A stretch of DNA of 64,000 nt from APNM01 sp040361335 (GTDB lineage Bacteria > Pseudomonadota > Gammaproteobacteria > Nevskiales > Salinisphaeraceae), in the NCBI RefSeq assembly GCF_040361335.1, contig NZ_APNM01000011.1, forward strand, positions 62,001 to 126,000. Reading direction: 5' to 3'. Below, piece after piece: positions 36,318 through 45,723 of the stretch (within the stretch, counting starts at the first letter, position 1; each line of letters starts with the position of its first letter). The position numbers and the translations under genes are program-made. The notes beneath the pieces are model-generated. The model saw only the letters and a list, made by a program, of their open reading frames with translations. It ran no database searches and was not told the origin of the DNA.

Positions 36318-37094
36318 ATGAGTAACCTGCGACGAGAGCGCGTGCTCTCCGTACATCACTGGAACGACAGCCTGTTCAGCTTCACCACCACGCGTGATCC
36401 GGGCCTACGCTTCGAAAGCGGCCAGTTCATCATGGTGGGACTGATGGTCGACGGCAAACCGCTGATGCGCGCGTATTCCTTCGCCAGCGCGGCCTGGCAG
36501 GAGGAGTTGGAGTTCTTCAGCATCAAGGTGCCGGACGGCCCGCTGACCTCGCGTCTGCAGCACCTGGAGGTCGGGGACGAGGTCCTGCTGAGCAACAAGC
36601 CGACCGGCACGCTGCTCATCAGCGACCTGCGGCCGGGGCCGCGCCTTTACCTGCTGGGCACCGGCACCGGTCTGGCGCCGTTCCTGTCGATCATCAAGGA
36701 TCCCGAGACCTACGAACGGTTCGAGCGGGTGATCGTCGCCCACGGCGTGCGTCACGTCGACGATCTCGCCTATCGCGACTACATCGAGAACGAGTTGCCC
36801 AATCACGAATTGCTGGGCGACATCGTGTCGCGGCAACTGCTGTATTACCCGAGCGTCACCCGCGAGCCGTTCCGCAACGAGGGGCGGCTGACGGACGCGA
36901 TCGCCTCCGGTCGGATGCAGGAAACCCTGGGGCTGCCCGCGTTCGGCCCCGAGGAGGACCGGGTCATGCTCTGCGGCAGCCCGGGCATGCTGGCCGATTT
37001 CCGGCGCATGCTGGACGAGCGCGGTTTCCGCGCCTCCAAGCGGATCGGCGATATCGGCGACTACGTCTTCGAACGGGCCTTCGTCGAGCACTGA
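36318..37094 (+). CDS. fpr: ferredoxin/flavodoxin-NADP+ reductase
   Basis: A 258-residue FNR of the bacterial Fpr type: the FAD motif RAYSFAS (51-57), the pyrophosphate-loop region LYLLGTGTGLAPFLSII (about 110-126) and VMLCGSPGM near 215. The C-terminal YVFERAFVEH stacks on the flavin, as in the subclass IA/IIA enzymes. It passes electrons from NADPH to ferredoxin or flavodoxin. A TATAAT box at 36241-36246, overlapping the tonB stop, may be its -10. It is followed by a lipoprotein gene on the other strand. Confidence 0.95.
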   Translation: MSNLRRERVLSVHHWNDSLFSFTTTRDPGLRFESGQFIMVGLMVDGKPLMRAYSFASAAWQEELEFFSIKVPDGPLTSRLQHLEVGDEVLLSNKPTGTLLISDLRPGPRLYLLGTGTGLAPFLSIIKDPETYERFERVIVAHGVRHVDDLAYRDYIENELPNHELLGDIVSRQLLYYPSVTREPFRNEGRLTDAIASGRMQETLGLPAFGPEEDRVMLCGSPGMLADFRRMLDERGFRASKRIGDIGDYVFERAFVEH

Positions 37095-37111
37095 CGCCCC
37101 GCGCACGCGCG

Positions 37112-37621
37112 TCAGTCGTCCTCGGACGGTCGCTTGATCCGGCTCTCCAGCTTCGCCTTGAGTTCGCGGGCATCGTAGATGTCGGCGCGGCCCTCGGCCG
37201 GACCGATGTCGGGGCCGACCATGATCTCCGCCACCGAACGGTAGCGGTTGTCGGCACGGGCGTTGGTGACACCCACGCTGGTGCCGAAGAAGGGATCGCC
37301 CCAGAAACCGCCGACGCCCAGGCCGCTGTTGATGCCGCTGTAATCGGTCACCGCCTCGGTGTCCCGCGAGACCAGCCGGAAGTAGTCGTAGCCGGCGTCG
37401 AGGGCGACCTCGGCGGCACGGTAGAGCACGTAGGTCTCCACCGTCTCGCGCGGCGTGTTGCTGTTACCGGCGAAACTGACGCGGTAGCGATCCGATGTCA
37501 GGCCGATGTCGCGATACCCGAAGTCCTCGGCCCCGGGAGCGGCCCGATAGGGCGTGCTGGTCGCGCACCCTGCCAGGAACAGGGCGGCGAGCAACGCCGA
37601 GAGCGCGATCTTCCAATGCAT
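37112..37621 (-). CDS. CC0125/CC1285-type lipoprotein
   Basis: A 169-residue lipoprotein: lipobox LAGC with Cys at about 19 (ALFLAGCATS), then the pattern YRVSFAGNSNTPRETVETYVLYRAAEVALDAGYDYFRLVSRDTE (in pieces). This matches the CC0125/CC1285 family, which is not functionally characterised. ATG 37621 is preferred because GGAGG precedes it by a good distance, whereas the GTG 9 bases earlier would overlap that site. It is convergent with fpr. Confidence 0.82.
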   Translation of the reverse strand: MHWKIALSALLAALFLAGCATSTPYRAAPGAEDFGYRDIGLTSDRYRVSFAGNSNTPRETVETYVLYRAAEVALDAGYDYFRLVSRDTEAVTDYSGINSGLGVGGFWGDPFFGTSVGVTNARADNRYRSVAEIMVGPDIGPAEGRADIYDARELKAKLESRIKRPSEDD

Positions 37622-37690
37622 GGGACTCACCTCCCGTATCCGCGTCTGGCGGTACGTGTGTCTGTTTGGACCACCACGCGGCGCCGATGT

Positions 37691-38188
37691 TCAAGGCCCG
37701 GCGCCGCGGGCGTCCGGTCTCAGATCGGTACGCCGGCCGTCGAGATGGAGATGCACCGTCTCGATACCCGACACCCGCCGGGCCGTGTGCCGGATCTGGA
37801 TCGCGGCGCGGGGATCGTCGCAGGTGCCCCGCAGGCCCGTGAGCGTGCCGGTCAGGTACACGTGCACGGCGTTCCCCTCATGGTCGACCCGCGCCAGCCG
37901 GAGTGTATCGCGCGTGCGCGCCAGGAAATGGCGGTGGCCGCGCACGCGCTCCGCCCGAAGGGCGAACAGCCGTTCCAGCGCCGCGGTCACGGGCGGTTCT
38001 CCGGCCGGTACCCGGAACGTCTCGTAGACCACCGTATCGCAGCCGGCATCCGGCTCGGCATCCGCGACGGGCGTCTCCAGGAAAGCGAGCTCGACCAGCC
38101 GGGTATCGTCGGGCGCCCGGTCGTTGCCGTCGCAGCCGGCGGCCAGGAGCGCGAGCGCGAGTGGCGCCGCGACCCGCCGCACCGTCAT
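37691..38188 (-). CDS. GerMN-like domain lipoprotein
   Basis: The 165-residue product has a signal peptide with lipobox AAGC (Cys at 19). A GerMN-type fold is suggested by VTAALERLFAL (about 67), NAVHVYLTGTLTGLRGTC (about 107, in part) and HTARRVSGIETVHLHLDGR (about 135). GerMN proteins were named from Bacillus germination and sporulation proteins but are common in Gram-negatives with unknown roles. It overlaps the DUF1513 gene by 4 bases, so it is the final gene of the imelysin/DUF1111 operon. Confidence 0.7.
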   Translation of the reverse strand: MTVRRVAAPLALALLAAGCDGNDRAPDDTRLVELAFLETPVADAEPDAGCDTVVYETFRVPAGEPPVTAALERLFALRAERVRGHRHFLARTRDTLRLARVDHEGNAVHVYLTGTLTGLRGTCDDPRAAIQIRHTARRVSGIETVHLHLDGRRTDLRPDARGAGP

Positions 38189-39291
38189 CCCAGGCGCCCG
38201 ACCAGATGGTTGTCCCAGTGGCGGCGCTCGGCGGTGATCACGCGGCGCGCCCGGCCGTCCGGCGCCAATCGCGCGAGCTGGCCCGTGCCGGTGGTGATCA
38301 TGAAGCCCTCGCCGTCCGGCGCCAGGTTGGCGCCGCCGGGATCGCGCAACCGCCTGGCACCCCGGAACTCGGCCCGGTCGGCGTCCCAGAAGGTGACGAG
38401 ATCGCCGCGCGGGCAGGTCACGGCCGCCGTGCCGCTGGCGGCGTGGATGCAGATGCTGGCGGTGTAGCCCCGCATGCCGCGCTGTTCGGCCAGCGGCGCC
38501 AGGGCGGTTTGAAGGGTGTCGCCGCGGCGGTGAAAACCCACCAGCGGCACCCGGTCGGTGACCGGGCCCTGATACTGCATCGCCACGCCCACGCGGGCGT
38601 CGCGCGTGACCCAGAGATGGCGCACGGAGAGCTGGTGGTGCGGCGGTCGCACCCGCTCCAGGAGCGTGCCGTCCTCGCGGTCCAGGTAGACCAGCGACGG
38701 CTGCATGGTATCGAGGTTCAAGGCCTCGCGCGGGCTGTCGGGATGGGTCCGGATACCGCCGTTGGCGACCACCAGGGTGCGGCCGTCGGGCAGGAGCCGG
38801 ACATCGTGGGGGCCGATGCCGTGGCTGGGCAGCTCGGCGATGCGGCGGTCGGCGGCCATGTCGTACACCCCGATCGCACCGCGCGCGTTGTCGTAGTCGT
38901 TCTCGCTGGCATAGAGCAGCCGTCCGTCCGGCGAGAACGCGCCGTGACCGTAGAAATGCCGGCCCGGCGCCGCCTCCCTGGTCCGCGCGATGCCGCCCGC
39001 GGCGAGATCGAGCTGCCAGGCCGCGCGGCCCGGCCGGCGCGCGAAGAACATCGCCGAGGTACCGTCGGGTGCCACCGCCACGCTGTGGGCGCGATCCTCG
39101 ACCGGGGCCCGTGCCAGCTCGCGGCCGTCCGCGGCCAGGGCCGCGATGTAGTGCCGCCCGGCGCCGTCGTCCACCGCGGAGAAAAACACGGCCCGGGCGT
39201 CCCCGCCCGCGGCCCGACGCCAGAGCCAGGGGACCGCCGCGCCGGCGGCCACCGCGCCCATGCCCAGGATCGTCCCTCGTCTCGTTATCAT
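38185..39291 (-). CDS. DUF1513 beta-propeller-like protein
   Basis: The 368-residue protein begins with a twin-arginine-like signal (MITRRGTILGMGAVAAGAAVP), and the body has repeated HSVAVAPDG, HGAFSPDGRLLYASEN and VRLLPDGRTLVVANGG blades of a propeller. DUF1513 genes are regularly the last or next-to-last member of imelysin/DUF1111 operons. ATG 39291 has an AGGAGG site 5 bases upstream; a GTG three bases earlier would crowd that site. Function unknown, but periplasmic and iron-linked by context. Confidence 0.88.
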   Translation of the reverse strand: MITRRGTILGMGAVAAGAAVPWLWRRAAGGDARAVFFSAVDDGAGRHYIAALAADGRELARAPVEDRAHSVAVAPDGTSAMFFARRPGRAAWQLDLAAGGIARTREAAPGRHFYGHGAFSPDGRLLYASENDYDNARGAIGVYDMAADRRIAELPSHGIGPHDVRLLPDGRTLVVANGGIRTHPDSPREALNLDTMQPSLVYLDREDGTLLERVRPPHHQLSVRHLWVTRDARVGVAMQYQGPVTDRVPLVGFHRRGDTLQTALAPLAEQRGMRGYTASICIHAASGTAAVTCPRGDLVTFWDADRAEFRGARRLRDPGGANLAPDGEGFMITTGTGQLARLAPDGRARRVITAERRHWDNHLVGRLG

Positions 39292-39474
39292 CACGGCCTC
39301 CTGAATTACCCAAAGCCCGCCGTGATGGGCGGGCCTTCGCAGACTGACGAGGCTCGCAGCAAACCTCGTGACGCGCCTGGAGCACTCGTCGTAGCAGCGC
39401 TACGGCGAGCGTGAAGGCCCGGCGAGGCGCCGCGAGAGGCCGTCAGATGCGTAGGACCACCCATCCCGGCAGGT
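39292..39474. other. 183-base gap inside the imelysin operon
   Basis: This separates the second imelysin gene from DUF1513 on the same strand. It contains a hairpin AAAGCCCGCC-GTGAT-GGGCGGGCCTT near 39310-39334. No gene is seen; a processing or attenuation signal is possible. Confidence 0.45.
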
Positions 39475-40554
39475 TCAATCACCGTCGTTGAAGTTGAAGC
39501 CCAAGGGCACATCCAATTGCTTGGGCAAACGCTCACCGAGGAGGTCGCCCAGCTCGCGTGTGGCGGTCAGCAGCTCGCGGTAACCATCCAGACCCTCTCG
39601 CTTTTGCAGTGCCTGGTAGAACGGCGTCTCCAGACTGCCCGCCAGGGATTCGGCCCGCGCCAGCGCGGCCAGGGTCTCATCGGCCAGGGCCCGCCCGGCC
39701 TCGCCGTGGCGCGTCCGCAGCAGGGCCGCGATGCCGCCGCGGCCGTCGGCGGTGAACAGGGTCTCGATGCCGGCCAGGTTGTCACGGATGTTGGCCAGGG
39801 AACGGCCGGAACGCCGCGACTCCACCCGCAGCGGCTGCGGCTCGCCCTCGCTGCGGGCGCCCAGCGGCCAGGCCAGCTTGCTGGCGTTCATGTCCTGGAC
39901 GGTCTCGGCGAGGCTGCCGACCACGGCGGCCAGGGCGGCTTCCGCGTCGGCGAATACCGCTTCCTCGCCGTACTCGGTCAGTGCCGTCGCGTAGCCGCCG
40001 CCCTCGGGCGACCAGGCCCGCGCCAGCTCCGCGGTCGTGGCGGCGACGGCGGCGGTGACCGCCCGCAGCATCGCGCAACGTCGGACCTCGGACTCGAAGG
40101 CCGGCAAGGCGTCGCCGTCGTCGGGATACAGCAGATACTCGACGGCGGGGAGGCCCTGGACCGCGACCGACCCGGCGCTCACGCGGTCGGCATCGATCGC
40201 GCCGTCACCGTCGATCAGGGCCCGCGTCTGGGAGGCCACCAGGTCGCGCGGGTCCGGCCAGAACTGCATGCGGTAGTCACGGCTGGCCTGCCGGACGGGA
40301 CCGAAACGCACCGGCTGGACCCGCATCCAGGCCGCCATGGTCGCATCCCAGGCTTCGCGGGCGGCCCTCAGGCCTTGCCTGTCGGGCGCCTCGCAGAAGC
40401 CGCCGGCGGCCGATTGCAGACTGTCCGCGGCGGCCGCCAGGGCCCGGTAATCGGCGACGATGGTCGCGGCCGTGTCCGACAGCGCGGTCACGCGCGGATT
40501 CTGGCCGCAGCCGGCCAGGACCGCCGCGGCGCACAACAGCAGGACGGCCCTCAC
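39475..40554 (-). CDS. imelysin family protein (second in operon)
   Basis: A 359-residue lipoprotein (lipobox LAGCGQN) of the imelysin/EfeO-like family: an all-helical domain with RAAREAWDATMAAWMRVQPVRFGPV near 65, VQGLPAVEYLLYPD near 132 and QDMNASKLAWPLG near 215. The GxHxxE signature is replaced here by GLPAVEYLL, a common variant. The GTG start at 40554 overlaps the stop of the di-haem gene by 4 bases. Members bind metal or support iron uptake. Confidence 0.88.
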   Translation of the reverse strand: MRAVLLLCAAAVLAGCGQNPRVTALSDTAATIVADYRALAAAADSLQSAAGGFCEAPDRQGLRAAREAWDATMAAWMRVQPVRFGPVRQASRDYRMQFWPDPRDLVASQTRALIDGDGAIDADRVSAGSVAVQGLPAVEYLLYPDDGDALPAFESEVRRCAMLRAVTAAVAATTAELARAWSPEGGGYATALTEYGEEAVFADAEAALAAVVGSLAETVQDMNASKLAWPLGARSEGEPQPLRVESRRSGRSLANIRDNLAGIETLFTADGRGGIAALLRTRHGEAGRALADETLAALARAESLAGSLETPFYQALQKREGLDGYRELLTATRELGDLLGERLPKQLDVPLGFNFNDGD

Positions 40555-41960
40555 AGCGACCTCAGGAACGCCATCAGGGCCTCGCGCTCGTTCTCGCTCA
40601 TGTCTTTCACCTCGTCGCGTGCGGCGGCCGCCTCGCCGCCGTGCCAGAGCACCGCCTCCAGCAGGTCGCGGGCGCGACCGTCGTGCAGGAAACCGGCCTC
40701 CGGGGACACGGTCTTGGCCAGACCGACGCCCCAGAGCGGCGGCGTCCGCCATTCCCGTCCGCCGGCCTCGAACTCCGGCCGATGGTCGGCCAGCCCCTCG
40801 CCCATGTCGTGCAGCAGGAGATCGGTATAGGGATAGATGGTCTGCCCGGAAAGATAGGGCGCATCCGGGTCGTGACCGGTCGTGTGTCGGGGGGTGTGAC
40901 AGCCCCCGCAGCCGCTGGCCATGAACAGGCGCCGCCCCTCGCGCACCCGCGGGTCGTCCATGTCGCGGCGGGCCGGGACCGCCAGGTGGCGCGAGTAGAA
41001 CACGACCTCGTCCATGATCTCGGCGGAAACCTCGGGTTCGCCGCCGTTCGGGGCCTCGGCGCAGGCGGTCTGCGCGGCGGTGCAGTTGGCGGTCGGGAAA
41101 CGCTGCGAGGTCAGGCCGATGTCGCCCACGAAGGCGGCCGCCGCCTGCTGGCGCACCGTGGGCTGGCCGGCCTTCCAGCCGAAACGGCCGAGCGCGGCGC
41201 GGTCGGCGGCGAAATCCCAGACCGTGTTGGCCCGGCCCGAGATACCGTCGCCGTCGGCATCGCCGGGATCGGCGGCGGCACGGATATCGGCCTCGGGGAT
41301 CAGCCCGAGCAGGCCTAGACCGATCATGGGCGGCGCCACCCGCGCGGACGTCATCAGATCGTCGCCCGGCTCGCCGTAGCCCGGCCCGGCGATGCGCAGA
41401 CGCGGCTCGCGCAGCTCGACCCCCGTGCCGTCCGCCAAGGTCACGGTGCGGGTGTCGTACCGGACCTCGACCCGACCCTCGGCGGGCACGCCGGGAATAC
41501 CGCGGTCCTGGAGCTGGCCGCCGTAGACCGGATGCGGCACGGCGCCGAACTTGCCCACCATCTCGGCGTCGGCCTCGGTGGCCGGCACCGAGAGCCGCAC
41601 CAGCATGGACAGGGCGTCGTCCTCCGGCCCGCGCGGGGCGTGGCCGCGCCCGTCCTTGATGTGGCAACCCTGGCAGGTGTTGGTGTTGTAGAGCGGCCCC
41701 AGACCGTCACGCGCCGCGGTGCTGGCCGGCGCGATCACCCACGGCTGCTTGAAGAAGGCGTTGCCGACGAAGAACCGGTCGCGCTCGGCGACCGGGATGT
41801 TCGCGGCCGGCAGCGAATAGGCCTCGCGGTCCGCGCGGAAAACCGTGGTCTCGCCGCCCGGGCGCGCCGGATCGCCACCGGCATCCGTGTCGCCCGACTG
41901 GCCGCAGGCCGCCAGACTGGCGGCCAGGACGGCGGCGGCGATGCGAAACGGGGCCCGCAA
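40551..41960 (-). CDS. DUF1111 di-haem oxidoreductase family lipoprotein
   Basis: The 469-residue protein has a lipoprotein signal (SLAACGQSG) and two haem c sites: CQGCH near 95-99 and CGGCH near 352-356. The family signature regions TNTCQGCHIKDGRG and PPLWGVGLAKTVSPEAGFLHDGRA are present. Often annotated as thiol oxidoreductase, but the electron donor is unproven. It lies between two imelysin genes with 2-base and minus-4-base gaps, a layout shared with Pseudomonas iron-regulated operons. Confidence 0.92.
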   Translation of the reverse strand: MRAPFRIAAAVLAASLAACGQSGDTDAGGDPARPGGETTVFRADREAYSLPAANIPVAERDRFFVGNAFFKQPWVIAPASTAARDGLGPLYNTNTCQGCHIKDGRGHAPRGPEDDALSMLVRLSVPATEADAEMVGKFGAVPHPVYGGQLQDRGIPGVPAEGRVEVRYDTRTVTLADGTGVELREPRLRIAGPGYGEPGDDLMTSARVAPPMIGLGLLGLIPEADIRAAADPGDADGDGISGRANTVWDFAADRAALGRFGWKAGQPTVRQQAAAAFVGDIGLTSQRFPTANCTAAQTACAEAPNGGEPEVSAEIMDEVVFYSRHLAVPARRDMDDPRVREGRRLFMASGCGGCHTPRHTTGHDPDAPYLSGQTIYPYTDLLLHDMGEGLADHRPEFEAGGREWRTPPLWGVGLAKTVSPEAGFLHDGRARDLLEAVLWHGGEAAAARDEVKDMSENEREALMAFLRSL

Positions 41961-41962
41961 GA

Positions 41963-43264
41963 TCAGAACGGGTGTCCGGCCGTTTCCGGGCGCAGCTCGC
42001 CGAGACCCAGTGCCTGCGCGGCCCGCTGGGTCGCCTCCGCCACGCCGACCAGTGCGTCGATGGCGGCGCGGATGCGCCGGTTGCCGGCCTGGTTGCCCGG
42101 CGCGATCATCTGGTCGAAGCGTTCACCCTCGCGACCCGCCTCGTAGATGGCGCGCAGGCGCTCGCCGGCGTCCGTCATCGCCCCGTCGACGGACGCGGCC
42201 GCCTCGGCACTGCGGGCGCGCAGCAGACCGGCGATCGCGGGACCGGTCAGCTCGTTGCCTTCGATGCCCCGGTAGTGGCCGCGGTAGACATTCCGGATGC
42301 CCACGAAATTGTAGTAGTGGGAGGCATGGGTGTTGTCCGAGAAGCAGTCGTGCTCGTCCTCGGTGGAATTCGCGATCAGGGCCACGCGCATGCGCTCGCC
42401 CGCCAGCTCGCCCAGGGCCAGGCTGCCCATGCCGAACAGGATCCGCCGCAGCGCCTCCTCCGCCGGCAACGCGAGGAACTCGGCGCGGTAATTGTCACCC
42501 TCGGCCGGGGCCCACTGTCCGGTCATGTATTCGAGATCCCGGACCAGCAGGTCCATGGCCGCCCGCAGGTACGCCGCGCGTCGGCGGCAATGCGCCACGG
42601 GGGCCTCGCGCTTGCCGTCGGTGCAGACGCCGGCCTCGGCGACGTAATCGGTATACGGGCGCTCGCCGGCACCGGGCCCGGTACCGTTGAGGTCCTGCCC
42701 CCAGAGCAGGAACTCGATCGCGTGATAACCGGTGGCGACGTTGGCCTCCGAGCCGCCGATCTCGTTCAGGCGCGCCAGCAACTCGGGCGTCAGCGAGGAG
42801 ACATCCACGGCTTCGCCGCCGACCTGGATCTCGCGGCTCGCGATCAGGTTCGCGCGGGCCGCCGGATTGCCCTGCTCGTGCACATAGTCCGGGGCGACGT
42901 AATCGATCAGGCCCTCGTCCAGCGGCCAGGCGTTGACCTGGCCTTCCCAGGCGTCCACCGGCGGATTGCCGAAGCGGAACACCTCGCTCTGCATGTACGG
43001 AACCCGGGCCGCGCGCCAGGCCTCGCGGGCCGCATGCAGGGACTCGGGACCGGGCTCGTCGAGGAAGGCACGCACCCGCTCGCGCAGGGTGCGCGCCGCG
43101 GCGAGGCTGTCCCCGTAGACCGCGTGCGCCATGTCGGCGTAGTGCGCCGCCACCGCCTCGGGCGCCGGGCCGTCCGCCTCGCCGCGCGGCCCCACCCACC
43201 AGAGCAGGACACAGAGGGCGAGAACCAGCAGGGCGACGAGACTGAAACGGCTGAGGCGGGACAT
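41963..43264 (-). CDS. imelysin family iron-regulated protein (first in operon)
   Basis: A 433-residue exported protein with a membrane-type signal (8-24). The imelysin motif GxHxxE appears as GYHAIEFLLWGQD near 177, and CFSDNTHASHYYN near 300 is typical of IrpA-like proteins. Related proteins bind iron or are needed for growth under iron limitation. It is the first gene of a five-gene operon and the only one with a visible promoter; a Fur-like box stands about 30 bases upstream. Confidence 0.93.
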   Translation of the reverse strand: MSRLSRFSLVALLVLALCVLLWWVGPRGEADGPAPEAVAAHYADMAHAVYGDSLAAARTLRERVRAFLDEPGPESLHAAREAWRAARVPYMQSEVFRFGNPPVDAWEGQVNAWPLDEGLIDYVAPDYVHEQGNPAARANLIASREIQVGGEAVDVSSLTPELLARLNEIGGSEANVATGYHAIEFLLWGQDLNGTGPGAGERPYTDYVAEAGVCTDGKREAPVAHCRRRAAYLRAAMDLLVRDLEYMTGQWAPAEGDNYRAEFLALPAEEALRRILFGMGSLALGELAGERMRVALIANSTEDEHDCFSDNTHASHYYNFVGIRNVYRGHYRGIEGNELTGPAIAGLLRARSAEAAASVDGAMTDAGERLRAIYEAGREGERFDQMIAPGNQAGNRRIRAAIDALVGVAEATQRAAQALGLGELRPETAGHPF

Positions 43265-43296
43265 GAAGGACTCCGGAATGCGGGGCTGCGATTTTA

Positions 43297-43315
43297 TTAA
43301 GAATGATTATTATTC
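43297..43315 (-). promoter_or_regulatory. Fur-like box before the imelysin operon
   Basis: On the minus strand GAATAATAATCATTCTTAA closely follows the 19-base Fur consensus GATAATGATAATCATTATC. It lies 33-51 bases before the first imelysin start, where it would block transcription when iron is ample. Confidence 0.78.
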
Positions 43316-43341
43316 ACAAGCTGCCGCGAGCGATGCCGCAT

Positions 43342-43974
43342 TCAGAACCTGCCGGGCGGGCGGCGGTTACGCCAATAGGTGATCATGCCGAAGCCGAAGG
43401 CCATGCCGCCCAGGTGGGCGAAGTGCGCCACCCCCGCCTGGGTACCGGTCACGCCGAAGAACAGCTCCAGGGCGCCGTAGCCGATCACCAGCCATTTCGC
43501 GGTCATGGGGATGGGCGGGAACAACAGCATCACGCGGGCGTTGGGGAACATCATGCCGAACGCCAGCAGGATGCCGAACAGCCCGCCGGAGGCCCCGACG
43601 GTGGGCACCGCCTCGCCCGGGTTCATGAGTTGCAGGGTCACGAGCTGGGTAATGCCCGCGCCCACGACGCAGACCAGGTAGTACACCAGGAACCGCTGCT
43701 GGCCCCAGACCTGCTCGACCACGCGCCCGAACATCCAGAGCCCGAACATGTTGAAGAACAGGTGCCCGAAACCGCCGTGCAGGAACCCGTACGTCAGCAA
43801 CTGCCACACCTGGAAGGCCGGGGCGCCGTAGCCGCCGTCCAGGGGCCACAAGGCGAAGTTGATGAGCATCGACTCCATCGCATACATCTGCGCGAGGAAC
43901 CCGAGACCGTTGGCGATCAGCAGCCACTTGATCATGGGCGGTATGGCGGTGACGGCGAAGGGGTCCTGGCGCAT
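43342..43974 (-). CDS. rhomboid family intramembrane serine protease
   Basis: The 210-residue, six-helix protein has the rhomboid features FLHGGFGHLFFNMFGLW (HxxxxHxxxN, about 66-82), catalytic Ser in GASGG (about 130) and His in AHFAHLGG (about 183). It cleaves membrane proteins within the bilayer. Its length is that of the minimal bacterial type with no extra domains. It diverges from the BCCT transporter. Confidence 0.93.
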   Translation of the reverse strand: MRQDPFAVTAIPPMIKWLLIANGLGFLAQMYAMESMLINFALWPLDGGYGAPAFQVWQLLTYGFLHGGFGHLFFNMFGLWMFGRVVEQVWGQQRFLVYYLVCVVGAGITQLVTLQLMNPGEAVPTVGASGGLFGILLAFGMMFPNARVMLLFPPIPMTAKWLVIGYGALELFFGVTGTQAGVAHFAHLGGMAFGFGMITYWRNRRPPGRF

Positions 43975-44087
43975 GACGACGGTGACGACGGTATGGCGGC
44001 GTGAGCATACCGCATCGCGGGGCCGCTTCGCTTCGTGGCCTTGATCGGTTAGGGTCGACGGGTCTGATTCGAGCCAGGGGGAGTCGC

Positions 44088-45695
44088 ATGAGCAAAATGA
44101 GCAAGATCGCCCGATTCGGCGGTCCCCGGGACCAGCGCAATGCGCTCGGCATGATCGTGCACCCGGTGGTTTTCTATGCCTCCGCGGCGCTCATCATCGG
44201 CATCGTCTTCCTGACGATCCTCAATACCCAGCAGATCGACACCCTGTTCTCCAGCATCCAGGAGGGCATGTCGAACTACTTCGGCTGGCTCTACGTCCTG
44301 GCGATGAACCTGTTCCTGGTATTCACGGTGTTCCTGGGCTTCTCCCGCTACGGCAACATCCGGCTGGGCGGCCCGGACGCCGAGCCCGACTTCTCCATCT
44401 GGGGCTGGTTCGCCATGCTATTCTCGGCCGGCATGGGCATCGGCCTGCTGTTCTTCGGCGTCGCCGAGCCGATCTACCACTACGGCAACAACCCCCTGGG
44501 CGCGGATCAGAACGGTCTCGCGGCGCGGGACGCCATGACCATCACCTTCTATCACTGGGGCCTGCACGCCTGGGGCGTGTACGCCATGGTCGGCCTGTCG
44601 CTGGCGTTCTTCGGCTTCACGCGCAACCTGCCGCTGACCATCCGTTCGGCCTTCTACCCGATCCTGGGCGACCGGGTCCGCGGCTGGCTGGGCAACACCA
44701 TCGATACCGTGGCGGTGGTGGCCACGCTGTTCGGCGTGGCGACATCGCTGGGTCTGGGCGTGCAACAGGTCTCGGCCGGCCTGGAGTACCTGTTCGACAT
44801 CGAGCAGACCACGACGGTGATGGTGCTGCTGATCGCCGGGATCACCGGCATGGCGACGATCTCGGTGGTGCTGGGCCTGGATGCCGGCATCCAGTCGCTG
44901 TCCAAGCTCAACATCGTGCTCGCCGGCCTGTTGATGTTCTTCCTGCTGGCCGTGGGCCCGACATTGTTCCTGCTCGACAACTTCGTCCAGAACCTGGGCA
45001 ACTACATCCAGCGCCTGCCGTCCCTGGCCTTCTGGACCGAGGGCCTGCGCGGCGAGGAGGAGGCCGGCTGGCAGAATAGCTGGACCATCTTCTACTGGGC
45101 CTGGTGGATCGCGTGGTCGCCGTTCGTGGGCATGTTCATCGCGCGCATCTCGCGCGGCCGCACCATCCGTGAATTCATCACCGGCGTGCTGCTGGTGCCG
45201 GTGGTCGTGAGCTTCCTGTGGCTGACGGTGTTCGGCGGCACCGCCCTGCACAACGAACTGTTCGGACCCGGCACCATCGCCGCGGCGGTGAGCGACAGCC
45301 TGGACACCTCGATCTACGTGCTGTTCGAAGGCTATCCCCTGGCGATCGTGACCTCGGTCCTGGCGATGATCGTGGTGATCGTGTTCTTCGTCACCAGCTC
45401 GGACTCGGGATCCTTCGTGATCGACATCATCACGTCGGGCGGCCACGAGAACCCGCCGGTGGGTCAACGCATCTTCTGGGCGCTGCTCGAGGGCGTGGTC
45501 GCGGCCGTGCTGCTGGTGGCCGGCGGTCTCGGCGCCCTGCAGACCGCCTCCATCACCGCAGGCCTACCGTTCGCGATCGTGTTGCTGGTGATGTGCTACA
45601 GCCTGATCAAGGGCCTGCGTCAGGAATACGTCCAGTTCGGCAGCATCTACGAGCGGCAGGCCGACCCGACGACCCCGGACCGGGAGACACACTGA
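44088..45695 (+). CDS. BCCT family betaine/carnitine/choline transporter
   Basis: The 535-residue, 12-helix secondary transporter has GMGIGLLFFGVAEPIYHY near 115 (the GMGIGL variant usual in betaine-type members) and the substrate-box WTIFYWAWWIAWSPFVGMFIARISRGRT near 338 (in pieces). ATG 44088 follows GGGGGAG. The short N- and C-termini lack the long charged tail of osmosensing BetP, so regulation by osmolality is not evident. With the methyltransferase genes 9 kb away it gives both import and synthesis of betaine. The exact substrate remains a guess. Confidence 0.93.
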   Translation: MSKMSKIARFGGPRDQRNALGMIVHPVVFYASAALIIGIVFLTILNTQQIDTLFSSIQEGMSNYFGWLYVLAMNLFLVFTVFLGFSRYGNIRLGGPDAEPDFSIWGWFAMLFSAGMGIGLLFFGVAEPIYHYGNNPLGADQNGLAARDAMTITFYHWGLHAWGVYAMVGLSLAFFGFTRNLPLTIRSAFYPILGDRVRGWLGNTIDTVAVVATLFGVATSLGLGVQQVSAGLEYLFDIEQTTTVMVLLIAGITGMATISVVLGLDAGIQSLSKLNIVLAGLLMFFLLAVGPTLFLLDNFVQNLGNYIQRLPSLAFWTEGLRGEEEAGWQNSWTIFYWAWWIAWSPFVGMFIARISRGRTIREFITGVLLVPVVVSFLWLTVFGGTALHNELFGPGTIAAAVSDSLDTSIYVLFEGYPLAIVTSVLAMIVVIVFFVTSSDSGSFVIDIITSGGHENPPVGQRIFWALLEGVVAAVLLVAGGLGALQTASITAGLPFAIVLLVMCYSLIKGLRQEYVQFGSIYERQADPTTPDRETH

Positions 45696-45723
45696 TCGGC
45701 CCGGAGGCCGCCCCCGGACCGGT

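Noticed and set aside
44088..45695. Operon linking the BCCT transporter to the betaine methyltransferases
   Set aside because: They are 7 kb apart with genes on both strands between; only a functional link is reasonable.
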